Below are positions 17,138 to 24,312 of a stretch of 37,581 bases of DNA, piece after piece (position 1 is the first letter of the stretch; the number at the start of each line of letters is the position of its first letter). Position numbers and translations under genes: made by a program. A model generated the notes under the pieces. The model was not told where the DNA came from. It did no database searches and saw only the letters and a list, made by a program, of their open reading frames with translations. The stretch lies in the NCBI GenBank assembly GCA_029974635.1, contig JARKQY010000054.1:1-37581 (forward strand), in the 5' to 3' direction. This DNA comes from Bacillota bacterium. GTDB taxonomy: Bacteria > Bacillota > UBA4882 > UBA8346.

Positions 17138-17863
17138 TTAAAGCAACTGGCAGGCGTCCTCCAGAGCTTGCTCATTAATGACCCGCAACTTCTTGTTTCC
17201 AATAATATCAATGATTCCCGCTTCCTTCAAAGCGCTCAATTTCCGGGAAACCGTCTCCCGGGTAACCCCAATGTAGCTGGCCATCTCCTCCCGGCTTAAC
17301 GGCAGATCAATGATGATTTCGCCGTCAGGCTGGCGTTTACCGTATTTTTTCAAAAACTCAAGCAGCATCAAACAGATCCGGTTGTCGGTATCCCGGGGAC
17401 TGATACTGCTTAATAAATTTTCCATCTTATCAAGCCGTTCACATAATTCCTCCATGATTTTGATACTAATCGACGGGTGCTGCAAGAGCAATTTCCGGCA
17501 ATCCTGCCGGTTAATCATGCAAACCAGAGTGTCCTCCATGGTTTCGGCGTGATACTCGGCCAGTTTCTGTTTTAATAATAGATTCCGTTCCCCAAAAAAA
17601 TCACCTTCCGCCAGGATATATAAAATCTGCTCCTTACCGTCGGCCGAATTGCGGAAAATTTTTACTTTCCCCTTATTTATCAGAAACAGGTTATCCAGCG
17701 GTTCTCCTTCGCGGCAAATCGGACTGCCCTTAGCGTACTTTTTTTGAATAATCAAGGAGACTATTTTTTGAAGTTCTTCATCATTTAATGATGCGAAGAT
17801 CGGCACCTTGCGGGCGCAAGGCTGACTGGTATGGTAACTGCAATAACACATTTGATTGGACAT
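17138..17863 (-). CDS. Crp/Fnr-family regulator (HcpR/FNR-like) of the cooS regulon
   Basis: 241 aa. The N-terminus has Cys6, Cys8 and Cys17 ahead of KVPIF, as in Fe-S-sensing FNR-like proteins of Firmicutes. The cNMP-binding-type beta-roll (about 20-130) has GDFFGERNLLLKQ, and a long dimer helix is followed by an HTH (about 188-225). The recognition helix VTRETVSRKL has R202, E203 and R207 in the order of E. coli CRP R180/E181/R185, which read TGTGA half-sites. The palindrome TGTGATTCAAATCACA lies 100 bp upstream between this gene and cooS, so the two fit each other directly. Its own promoter has the box in class II position, so it probably controls itself. Members of this group in clostridia and Desulfovibrio (HcpR) control hybrid-cluster protein genes in response to nitric oxide; assignment to HcpR is inference. 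GGAG lies 9 bases before the ATG. Confidence 0.88.
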   Translation of the reverse strand: MSNQMCYCSYHTSQPCARKVPIFASLNDEELQKIVSLIIQKKYAKGSPICREGEPLDNLFLINKGKVKIFRNSADGKEQILYILAEGDFFGERNLLLKQKLAEYHAETMEDTLVCMINRQDCRKLLLQHPSISIKIMEELCERLDKMENLLSSISPRDTDNRICLMLLEFLKKYGKRQPDGEIIIDLPLSREEMASYIGVTRETVSRKLSALKEAGIIDIIGNKKLRVINEQALEDACQLL

Positions 17864-17938
17864 TTTTGCAACTCCGTTTATTATTGAGGCTATCTAAAAA
17901 GCAATTTGAATCGTCATGATATATAATACTCCTATTTT

Positions 17939-17981
17939 ATCATAAAATTATTCCTTTCGCGAAAGTGTGATTCAAATCACA
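17939..17981 (-). promoter_or_regulatory. Class II promoter of the crp-family gene
   Basis: TGTGATTCAAATCACA (17966-17981), 21-nt gap, TATGAT -10 (17944-17939 on the minus strand). The predicted start at about 17932 puts the box centre at -41.5. The box is shared with the divergent cooS promoter. Confidence 0.8.
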
Positions 17982-18008
17982 GTGTTCTAGCGCCATTTAT
18001 TTTACAAT
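17966..18008 (+). promoter_or_regulatory. Class II promoter of cooS
   Basis: The same palindrome (17966-17981), 21-nt gap, TACAAT -10 (18003-18008). The predicted start is about 18015, box centre at -41.5, leader about 40 nt. No good -35 hexamer is present, as expected for an activator-dependent promoter. Confidence 0.82.
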
Positions 18009-18054
18009 ATGATTGTTCACAAATTCACAAATGCCGTAAAGGAGTGTCTGTGTA

Positions 18055-19956
18055 ATGCCGAATTGTTATGGAGATTGCACTACTTGTACGTCTTCTCATG
18101 CATCGATTCAAGAAATGTACCTACAAACCAAAGAATTAGGAATCGAGACTACGTTTGACCGGTACCGGAATCAATTGCCTCAGTGTGGTTTCGGCACGGA
18201 AGGAGTATGCTGCCAGTTATGTTCCCACGGGCCTTGCCGGATAACACCCAAAGCGCCAAGGGCCATTTGCGGGGCCACCGCCGATACCATCGCGGCCCGT
18301 AACTTGCTTCGCCTGGAGGCTCACGGGTTATCCGCATACTGCCATCAGCTTGAAGAAGCGATTCATACGCTGAAGGCAACTGCTCAAGGGAAAACTCCAT
18401 ATGCCATCCGGGAAGAGGGTAAACTGCGTGAGATCGCCGGTTTGGTCGGATTGGATGATTCCAAAGAAAAAAATGCATTGGCTCTTGATTTGGCCGAAGT
18501 GTTAACCCACGAACTGCGGAAGGGAACGGAGGAACCGCTGGCTTTGGTGGAGTTGCTGGCGCCCAAGGCGAGACTCCAGAAATGGAGCGGGCTGGGTATT
18601 ATTCCTGGAGGTCCTTTGTCGGAACTCCGGGACGCATTAACCATGGCCATGTCCAATATCAATACCGATCCGGTGAGCCTCCTTTTGACCGCCATGCGTC
18701 TTTCCATCGCCACCGGCTATATGGGACTGGTGGCCACCATTACCCTTCAGGATATTATACTGGGAAATCCTCAAATTGGGAAGACCCGCGCTGATCTGGG
18801 AGTTCTTGATCTGGAAACGGTGAATATTGTGGCTCACGGGCATGTTCCTTACGTGGCCGTTGCGGTTCTTCAAGAAATTGCCGGCAACGAAACACTGCTT
18901 GAGAAGGCAAGAAAAGCCGGAGCCAGTGGGATTAAGCTTTACGGTTCCATGGATACCGGCCAGGAGTTGCTCCAGCGATTGGGCACCGCGGGTCAAGGGT
19001 TCGGAGGCCAGTTGGGAAACTGGTTAACTCAAGAATTGATGGTAGCAACGGGAGCGGTTGATCTGGTAATGATGGATCTTAATTGTTCCATCCCCGGAAT
19101 GAAACTGGCCGCCGATAAGTTTCATACCAGACTGGTTTCCGTTTCTCATGTGCTCCGGATGGAGGGGGTCACCGATAATCTGGATTATAAACCGGAAAAA
19201 GTGAAAGAACAGGCGGTCCAATTGATTGAGATGGCGATTGAAGCTTATCAAAACCGGGGGAAGGTTAATCCGGTTCATATTCCGCCCCATCAATCGGAGG
19301 TGATTGCCGGGGTGGGAGTCGAGTCGCTCCTGAACATCCTGGGCGGGAGCCTCAACCCCTTACTGGAAGTAATCAAGTCGGGCCAGATCAAAGGTATTGC
19401 CGCCGTGGTGGGCTGTACCAATAACCGTAACGGACATGATTCGGCTTCATTAACTTTGATAAAGGAATTATTGAAACGCGATATCCTGGTCATCACAGCT
19501 GGTTGTGTTTCCAGCGGCGCGCAAATCGAGGGGCTGCAAACTCTTGAAGCGAACAGTCTCGCCGGAGATAAACTGCAGTCAATTTGCACGGCCCTCGGAA
19601 TCCCGCCAGTGTTGAATTTCGGTTCCTGTATCGATATCGGCCGGATTGGAATCGCGGTGACTGCTATCGCCAACACACTGGGAGTCGATACCAGCGACCT
19701 GCCGGTTGCCGCATCAGCTCCCGAATATCTGGAACAAAAAGCCGTGGCGGATGGCATATTTGCGGTTGCCTTTGGTTTATTGACCCATCTCGGTCCTGTT
19801 CCTCCGGTAGCCGGTGCGCCCCTGGTCACCAAGATTCTGACCTGTGACGCGGAAGATTTGACCGGCGGCAAAGTCTCCGTGGAACAGGATATGGTTAAAG
19901 CCGCTGACATTATCGAAGCGCACATTCAAGCGAAGCGGGAGAAGCTGGGAATATAA
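18055..19956 (+). CDS. cooS: Divergent anaerobic CO dehydrogenase catalytic subunit (CooS-V-like)
   Basis: 633 aa, normal CooS length. D-cluster cysteines C44 and C52 and B-cluster cysteines C53, C56, C61 and C72 are all present, so the dimeric electron wire is intact. Of the C-cluster (Ni-Fe) ligands, the HGH histidine (261/263), C344, C454, C484 and C525 are kept. However, the position of Cys295 in the usual GICCTGNE motif reads YGSMDTGQE, with Asp300 in its place. The proton-channel histidines (AHSDHGRH in typical CooS) become AYCHQLEE, with only H104 left of four. Lys562 (catalytic Lys563 equivalent) remains. An extra C4-x3-C8-x2-C11 motif sits at the N-terminus. These changes argue against efficient CO oxidation. 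As I recall, C. hydrogenoformans CooS-V carries a remodelled 4Fe-3S-nO cluster with hydroxylamine reductase activity, and this protein may be of that kind. It leads an operon with cooF and an FAD oxidoreductase. Confidence 0.9.
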   Translation: MPNCYGDCTTCTSSHASIQEMYLQTKELGIETTFDRYRNQLPQCGFGTEGVCCQLCSHGPCRITPKAPRAICGATADTIAARNLLRLEAHGLSAYCHQLEEAIHTLKATAQGKTPYAIREEGKLREIAGLVGLDDSKEKNALALDLAEVLTHELRKGTEEPLALVELLAPKARLQKWSGLGIIPGGPLSELRDALTMAMSNINTDPVSLLLTAMRLSIATGYMGLVATITLQDIILGNPQIGKTRADLGVLDLETVNIVAHGHVPYVAVAVLQEIAGNETLLEKARKAGASGIKLYGSMDTGQELLQRLGTAGQGFGGQLGNWLTQELMVATGAVDLVMMDLNCSIPGMKLAADKFHTRLVSVSHVLRMEGVTDNLDYKPEKVKEQAVQLIEMAIEAYQNRGKVNPVHIPPHQSEVIAGVGVESLLNILGGSLNPLLEVIKSGQIKGIAAVVGCTNNRNGHDSASLTLIKELLKRDILVITAGCVSSGAQIEGLQTLEANSLAGDKLQSICTALGIPPVLNFGSCIDIGRIGIAVTAIANTLGVDTSDLPVAASAPEYLEQKAVADGIFAVAFGLLTHLGPVPPVAGAPLVTKILTCDAEDLTGGKVSVEQDMVKAADIIEAHIQAKREKLGI

Positions 19957-19979
19957 AATTTGGTAAGTATTAAAGACGG

Positions 19980-20012
19980 TAGAACCGGGATAGTATTTTG
20001 ATTCTGGTTCTA
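19980..20012 (+). terminator. Intercistronic hairpin between cooS and cooF
   Basis: TAGAACCGGGAT (19980-19991) pairs with ATTCTGGTTCTA (20001-20012): 12 bp with two G-T wobbles and a 9-nt loop, followed only by TTTG. Likely a partial terminator or an RNA-stabilising stem giving more cooS than cooF product. Confidence 0.5.
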
Positions 20013-20045
20013 TTTGCTCTAACAAATATTTGGGGGGCAAAAAGG

Positions 20046-20531
20046 ATGAAACGTATTTTTGTGATCAAAGAAAAATGTACCGCTTGCCTTAATTGTGTGG
20101 TTGCCTGCCAAAAATCCCACGCCGGTTCTGATTTTTATGCACCGATTCGCGATATTGAACCGGGCCGGATCTACATTCAGGCAGTTGGCGCCAGCCCGGT
20201 TCCTTTGGTCTGCATGCATTGTGAAGAGCCGGCCTGTGTGAAGGCGTGTATAACGGGAGCTATGCGCAAGGATCCTGACAGCGGAATCGTCTCCAACGAA
20301 TTTACACCCGGTAAATGCGTCGGTTGTTGGATGTGCGTGATGGCCTGTCCTTATGGTGTTATTTCACCCAAAGCGGAACATGGGAAAAAGATGGCGATAA
20401 AGTGCGATCTCTGTATGAAACGGAACGGTCCGGCCTGTATCGAGTCCTGTCCCACCGGAGCAATCGTATATATGGAAGAAGCGGAGTTTGCCGATTATAA
20501 ACAGTGTTTGGCGGCAGTGAATTCTATCTAA
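20046..20531 (+). CDS. cooF: CooF-type ferredoxin with four 4Fe-4S motifs
   Basis: 161 aa from the ATG at 20046 (MKRIFVIKEKC), preceded by a G-rich ribosome site. The frame runs further upstream to 19998, but those residues are not ferredoxin-like. Sixteen cysteines fall in four groups: CTACLNCVVAC (N-terminal), CMHCEEPACVKAC, CVGCWMCVMACP and CDLCMKRNGPACIESCP, as in DMSO-reductase-B/CooF-type electron-transfer subunits. It would carry electrons between CooS and the FAD oxidoreductase 18 bases downstream. No twin-arginine signal, so it stays in the cytoplasm. Confidence 0.9.
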   Translation: MKRIFVIKEKCTACLNCVVACQKSHAGSDFYAPIRDIEPGRIYIQAVGASPVPLVCMHCEEPACVKACITGAMRKDPDSGIVSNEFTPGKCVGCWMCVMACPYGVISPKAEHGKKMAIKCDLCMKRNGPACIESCPTGAIVYMEEAEFADYKQCLAAVNSI

Positions 20532-20548
20532 AATAGGGGGAGCGAAAA

Positions 20549-21823
20549 ATGAACCATGTAATTATCGGCAATGGCGCCGCCGGAATCGCGGCGGCTGAAA
20601 CCATACGGAAACTCGATAATTCGGGCGAAATTACTATAATTACGGCGGAGCGTTATCCAGCCTACTCTAAATGCCTGCTCTCCGACTACCTGGCCGGAGG
20701 GTATTCCGATGACTTACTCTATTTTAGGGATAAAGACTTCTATTCCCGTAATAAGATTCAAATTCGATTCAAGCATACAGTTAAAGATATCGATTTTAGC
20801 CGCAAAATTGTTATCGCCACGGATTTGAACCATCCGGGAAATCAGGAAACAGAAATAAGCTATGAACGGCTGTTGATTGCTACCGGAAGTAAACCGGTAG
20901 TACCGCCAATCAAAGGATACCGCCAAGTGAACCCGTATTATTTAAATACGCTTGATGATGCCAAGCGCATTATGAAAGCAGCTGCACAGGCCCGGGATGT
21001 CTTAATAATCGGCGCCGGATTTGTGGGGCTGGAGGTGGCGTTCAATCTCCGCAAACGCGGTTTGAAAGTGACTCTAGTCGATAAAGCTGCCCGGATTCTT
21101 CCGGCGCAGCTGGATGAAACTGCTGCATCGATTATAACCAAAGCCCTTGAAGCTGAAGGAATCCGGGTTTGTTTGGGTTCCGGCGTGACCGAAGCCGTGC
21201 CGAACCGGAGACTTCCATGGCGAAGCGATACGAAGGGCGTTATACTCGAAAACGGAGATTTTATCAGTGCCGATTTATTGGTCATTGCTGTTGGTTCCGT
21301 CCCGAATTTGGATTTTATAACTCCAGGAACATTGCGAGTAAATTGCGGCATTGTTGTAAACCAGCAGCTGATGACTTCAGTAGCTGATGTCTATGCAGCC
21401 GGAGATGTCATTGAATTTATCGATGCAGTAACCGGGGAGACCGGTCCGGCTCCGATCTGGCCAAATGCGGTATTGGAAGGAGAATATGCCGCTTATAATA
21501 TGGCTGGGATCCGGCGCGAACTGGATTATCTGATAGCCATGCAAAATGCGGCCGAATTTCGGGAGATTCCATTAATATCCATGGGCTTGGTGAATGCCTC
21601 CGGTCCTGATGTTGAAACATTCATAGAATACCGTCCCGCCGGAGGGATTTACCGGAAAATCATCATAAAAGACAACCGGATCATTGGGATGATTTTTTTA
21701 GGTGATGTCTGCCAGTCCGGAGTCATTGGAGAGTTGATGAGGAAACGGATTCCGGTTACTGCTATCAAAGATAAGTTGTTAAATCTCAACTTTGGATATA
21801 GTCAGATTGCAAATGATTTCTAA
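20549..21823 (+). CDS. FAD/NAD(P)-dependent oxidoreductase of the CooS-CooF unit (FNOR)
   Basis: 424 aa, pyridine nucleotide-disulfide oxidoreductase family (NADH:rubredoxin/NADH oxidase type). FAD-binding GNGAAGIAAAE at 8-18; a second dinucleotide fold with IIGAGFVGLEVAFNL near 153-167 for NAD(P)H; YAAGDV near 290. AGGGGGAG ribosome site. The order cooS-cooF-FNOR recurs in many anaerobes and is thought to connect CooS electrons with the NAD(P)H pool. Here the direction may be reversed, with NAD(P)H feeding reductive chemistry at the altered CooS (inference). A conserved KCLLSDYL stretch near 44-51 is typical for the subfamily. Confidence 0.88.
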   Translation: MNHVIIGNGAAGIAAAETIRKLDNSGEITIITAERYPAYSKCLLSDYLAGGYSDDLLYFRDKDFYSRNKIQIRFKHTVKDIDFSRKIVIATDLNHPGNQETEISYERLLIATGSKPVVPPIKGYRQVNPYYLNTLDDAKRIMKAAAQARDVLIIGAGFVGLEVAFNLRKRGLKVTLVDKAARILPAQLDETAASIITKALEAEGIRVCLGSGVTEAVPNRRLPWRSDTKGVILENGDFISADLLVIAVGSVPNLDFITPGTLRVNCGIVVNQQLMTSVADVYAAGDVIEFIDAVTGETGPAPIWPNAVLEGEYAAYNMAGIRRELDYLIAMQNAAEFREIPLISMGLVNASGPDVETFIEYRPAGGIYRKIIIKDNRIIGMIFLGDVCQSGVIGELMRKRIPVTAIKDKLLNLNFGYSQIANDF

Positions 21824-21873
21824 ATTATACATTGTTGCAGATAAAATGAATATGTGATTATCCTGCGCTGAAT

Positions 21874-21999
21874 ATGATGGGGTTTGCCATCAAGCTAAAA
21901 TCTCCGGAAGATTTTATTGAGTTTAAACGGCACTTTAAGACTTTTTCACTACTCGAAAGAGAAAAACTGGCGGCGTTTGCCAACCAGTGGTTGAAATAA
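21874..21999 (+). CDS. Small ORF (41 aa), possible operon tail
   Basis: Starts MMGFAIKLKSPEDFIEFK and ends FANQWLK. It is charged and probably helical, with no cysteines or membrane segment. It begins 50 bases after the FAD oxidoreductase on the same strand. There is no clear ribosome site, so it may be untranslated or a remnant of a longer gene. No family recognised. The rest of the 21824-22110 gap is AT-rich and shows nothing else convincing. Confidence 0.35.
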   Translation: MMGFAIKLKSPEDFIEFKRHFKTFSLLEREKLAAFANQWLK

Positions 22000-22110
22000 C
22001 AAGGTATCGCAATATTAAATATATATAAGCTCTACTTTGCAGGAATATTATTGTTTTTTGATGGCCACCCGCCACAGAATCCTAGATTTAAATATAAAAT
22101 TCAGTCCAAT

Positions 22111-22302
22111 TTAGGGCGAAATTTTAATAGCCCCGGTCGGGCATTGCGATTCGGCTTCTTTGGCGGATTTTTCAAGTTCCGGGGATATCTCAGTATCTAT
22201 CGCTTCCGCCTTGTCATCATTATCCATGAAAAATACTCCCGGACATACCGAAACACAATATTGACAGCTAATGCATAGTTCTTTGTCGACACAGGCTTTC
22301 AT
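22111..22302 (-). CDS. Small single-cluster 4Fe-4S ferredoxin
   Basis: 63 aa from MKACVDKELC; AGGAGG is 9 bases upstream of the ATG at 22302. An ATG at 22308 would add two residues but sits only 3 bases from that site. CISCQYCVSVCP near the start and QCPTGAI near the end ligate one 4Fe-4S cluster; the acidic middle (DNDDKAEAIDTEISPELE) is typical of clostridial and Desulfovibrio ferredoxins. Lies 32 bases after the iron-sulfur protein gene, so they are cotranscribed. It may supply the ferredoxin domain that its neighbour lacks. Confidence 0.88.
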   Translation of the reverse strand: MKACVDKELCISCQYCVSVCPGVFFMDNDDKAEAIDTEISPELEKSAKEAESQCPTGAIKISP

Positions 22303-22334
22303 TTTCATCAACCTCCTTTGTCTTAACCGGAAGA

Positions 22335-22802
22335 TTACAGCCACTCTTCTGAAAGAATCCCGCCTTCTAATCCTACTACTATAAGCTTCATGGGAATTTC
22401 CCGTTTGGCTTTCCTGGCAGCTTGTTTTGCCAGGGCTAACAGTCCGCCACAACATGGAACCTGCATAATCATTATGGTCAGCGAGTTTATTTCAGCATCA
22501 TCAATCAAAGCCGCCATTTTTTCCAAATATGCATCCTGTCCGTCATCCAGCTTGGGGCAGGCAATGGCTAAAGCATTACCCGCCAAGTAATCCTTATGAA
22601 AGTCGGCCAGGGCATAAGCAACGCAATCTGCTGAAAGTAATACATCCGCTTGTTTGAAATACGGCGCCGGCGGCGAGACCAGGTGGAGTTGAACCGGCCA
22701 TTGGGAAAGCCGGGATTGTCTTCTGCCTCCTTCCTCAGTCACTTGCTCTGTCCGGTGGAATTGCCTCGTTTTTGACCCGGGGCATCCGCAAAATTCGCTC
22801 AT
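22335..22802 (-). CDS. Iron-sulfur protein, short form lacking its N-terminal ferredoxin domain
   Basis: 155 aa from the ATG at 22802 (MSEFCGCPGSK), chosen because GGGAGG lies about 8 bases upstream; the open frame to 22919 has no good ribosome site. The body (WPVQLHLVSPPAPYFKQADVL, then LSADCVAYALADFH, IACPKLDD and VPCCGGL) matches the C-terminal half of a family of redox proteins that normally begin with a two-cluster ferredoxin domain before the GCPGS motif. That domain is missing, and a separate ferredoxin gene follows. Conserved cysteines (CGCP, DC, AC, PCC) could hold another metal site. Function unknown. It is controlled by the same TGTGA-N6-TCACA box as cooS, which ties it to that system. 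Confidence 0.78.
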   Translation of the reverse strand: MSEFCGCPGSKTRQFHRTEQVTEEGGRRQSRLSQWPVQLHLVSPPAPYFKQADVLLSADCVAYALADFHKDYLAGNALAIACPKLDDGQDAYLEKMAALIDDAEINSLTIMIMQVPCCGGLLALAKQAARKAKREIPMKLIVVGLEGGILSEEWL

Positions 22803-22985
22803 TTCAAATCCTCCCATCAGTAAATTTAAATTCAAGAGTTTGTATAAACTTCTGAAAGCGTTCGGTAATGTCGGTACCGTATTTTTGATCTGCTTCATTG
22901 AAATGTGACAATAATTCACCTACTTGTATTTAAATGTTGATTCATTCCAAAGCACCTCGATGATTAAAATCTTTCTGATGGTTTT

Positions 22986-23028
22986 ATTATAAATGAAGCT
23001 TCCCGCGGTTGCTGTGATTCAAATCACA
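22986..23028 (-). promoter_or_regulatory. Class II promoter of the iron-sulfur protein/ferredoxin operon
   Basis: TGTGATTCAAATCACA at 23013-23028 is identical over 16 bases to the cooS/crp box. A 21-nt gap leads to TATAAT (22991-22986, minus strand); predicted start about 22979, box at -41.5. This implies a long leader of about 177 nt. On the plus side no -10 stands at the matching distance, so control of the gene at 23178 is doubtful. Confidence 0.8.
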
Positions 23029-23177
23029 GTAGCCGTAACAGATTATTGCACCATTGATGATCATTGACATTAATAAATATGGCATTAAGTAAGAAACGCC
23101 AGGGTGTGGTTATAGCCTGGAAGCAATGAATATTCCGACAGTTTGCGGCAAAAATAACAAAGAACGGGAGGTATTTT

Positions 23178-23627
23178 ATGAAAGACAAGGTTGTTATCGG
23201 TATAGTGACCGGATTACTGGCGGATGCCATTAAATTAAGCTTTAATTATCTTGCTTTCCGGTTGAACTTTGCCACAGTTGTATTTTGGCAGATTGCAGCT
23301 TCCCGGTTTTTGGAGAAAAATGATTTATATCAACCATTGGCTTATATAGTCGGTGGAATTACTGATTTAACCGTAACTTCAATTGCCGGTATCCTGTTTA
23401 TTTATTTTTTGCATTTCACCGGCCGGGATTATATCTGGCTGAAAGGAACCGGTTTTGGACTGACCATCTGGGTCGCCTTATTAGGAACTTTGCTGGTTCA
23501 GTCCCGTGTAAAATTGGATTTAGCCACTTCCGATATTATTGTCACTGCCATTGCACACCTTATTTACGGACTGTCATTAGCATTGTTCGCTAAAAGGTTT
23601 TACCGGCTTCCCACTCATCCGGTATAG
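23178..23627 (+). CDS. Conserved small membrane protein, unknown function
   Basis: 149 aa with about four membrane helices (KVVIGIVTGLLADAIKLSF; PLAYIVGGITDLTVTSIAGILFIYFL; GFGLTIWVALLGTLLV; IIVTAIAHLIYGLSLALF). GGGAGG lies 7 bases before the ATG. It resembles short four-helix proteins of Firmicutes sometimes annotated as YqhR-like, but I am not sure. It shares its upstream region with the divergent iron-sulfur operon. Confidence 0.7.
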   Translation: MKDKVVIGIVTGLLADAIKLSFNYLAFRLNFATVVFWQIAASRFLEKNDLYQPLAYIVGGITDLTVTSIAGILFIYFLHFTGRDYIWLKGTGFGLTIWVALLGTLLVQSRVKLDLATSDIIVTAIAHLIYGLSLALFAKRFYRLPTHPV

Positions 23628-23661
23628 CTGATGGGGACCAGACTAGTGTTCAAATCAACAT

Positions 23662-23691
23662 TTGTCTCTGACTCAACCGCTATGTTATAAT
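23662..23691 (+). promoter_or_regulatory. Probable promoter of the HD-domain gene
   Basis: TTGTCT (23662-23667), 18-bp spacer, TATAAT (23686-23691), about 32 bases before the HD gene start. No TGTGA box is present. Confidence 0.5.
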
Positions 23692-23722
23692 TTATCCATC
23701 CTTAATCAAAGGAGTGGGGTAA

Positions 23723-24229
23723 ATGGCTGGTATTCAAGAAGAGGTTGCTGTCAAGATGATCCGTTATTTTGGGAACGATAACCGGAGAATCAATCATGCT
23801 TTGAAAGTCAATTGTTTCGCTAAAATCATTGCCGGACTCGAAGAAATGGCGGAGGATCAGCTTGCAGTTCTTGAGATTGCTTCGTTATTGCATGACATAG
23901 GCATAAAAGAAGCGGAGAAACAGTATCAATCCACTGCCGGACATTATCAGGAAATCCTGGGGCCGGATGTTGCACGGGATTTATTACGGGGGATGGATAT
24001 TCCGGGATCAATGCTGAACCGGATTTGTTATTTAATCGGGCATCATCACACATATGGCGAAATTGACAGTTTGGATTTCCAAGTCTTGGTGGAGGCTGAT
24101 TTTTTGGTGAACATCTTTGAAGATCAAATGAATCACGGCCAAATCGCCGTGATTCAGGAGAAGTATTTTAAAACCAAGACCGGCATTGAACTATTGACGA
24201 GTATGTTTATCATGAATCCGGCAAGTTAA
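23723..24229 (+). CDS. HD-domain phosphohydrolase
   Basis: 168 aa, single HD domain. Metal ligands visible: H25 (NHALKV), H57-D58 (LLHDIG), HHH at 107-109, and D126 (VEADFLVN). Such small HD proteins hydrolyse phosphomonoesters or nucleotides; the substrate cannot be read from sequence. AAAGGAGTGGGG precedes the ATG. It is convergent with the DUF438 gene and has its own promoter, so it may not belong to the regulon. A short hairpin (24228-24245, AACGTCCC-GA-GGGACGTT) overlaps its stop codon. Confidence 0.82.
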   Translation: MAGIQEEVAVKMIRYFGNDNRRINHALKVNCFAKIIAGLEEMAEDQLAVLEIASLLHDIGIKEAEKQYQSTAGHYQEILGPDVARDLLRGMDIPGSMLNRICYLIGHHHTYGEIDSLDFQVLVEADFLVNIFEDQMNHGQIAVIQEKYFKTKTGIELLTSMFIMNPAS

Positions 24230-24256
24230 CGTCCCGAGGGACGTTACGGATTCTGA

Positions 24257-24310
24257 AAAAATTCGATCCGGCCAATTTTTCTGCGACATAGTGAAAATTG
24301 GCCGGATCGA
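24257..24310 (-). terminator. Strong terminator of the DUF438/hemerythrin gene
   Basis: Perfect 17-bp stem: TCGATCCGGCCAATTTT (24263-24279) with its complement at 24294-24310 and a 14-nt loop. Read on the minus strand it is followed by ATTTTTT. It starts only 2 bases after the stop codon. Confidence 0.88.
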
Positions 24311-24312
24311 GT

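Noticed and set aside
18055..19956. Calling the CooS homologue a standard CO dehydrogenase for CO-dependent growth
   Set aside because: A C-cluster cysteine and most channel histidines are changed, and no hydrogenase or acetyl-CoA synthase genes are nearby.
23013..23028. TGTGA box as a regulator of the plus-strand membrane protein at 23178
   Set aside because: No -10 hexamer lies at the 21-nt distance on that side; only the minus-strand promoter matches.
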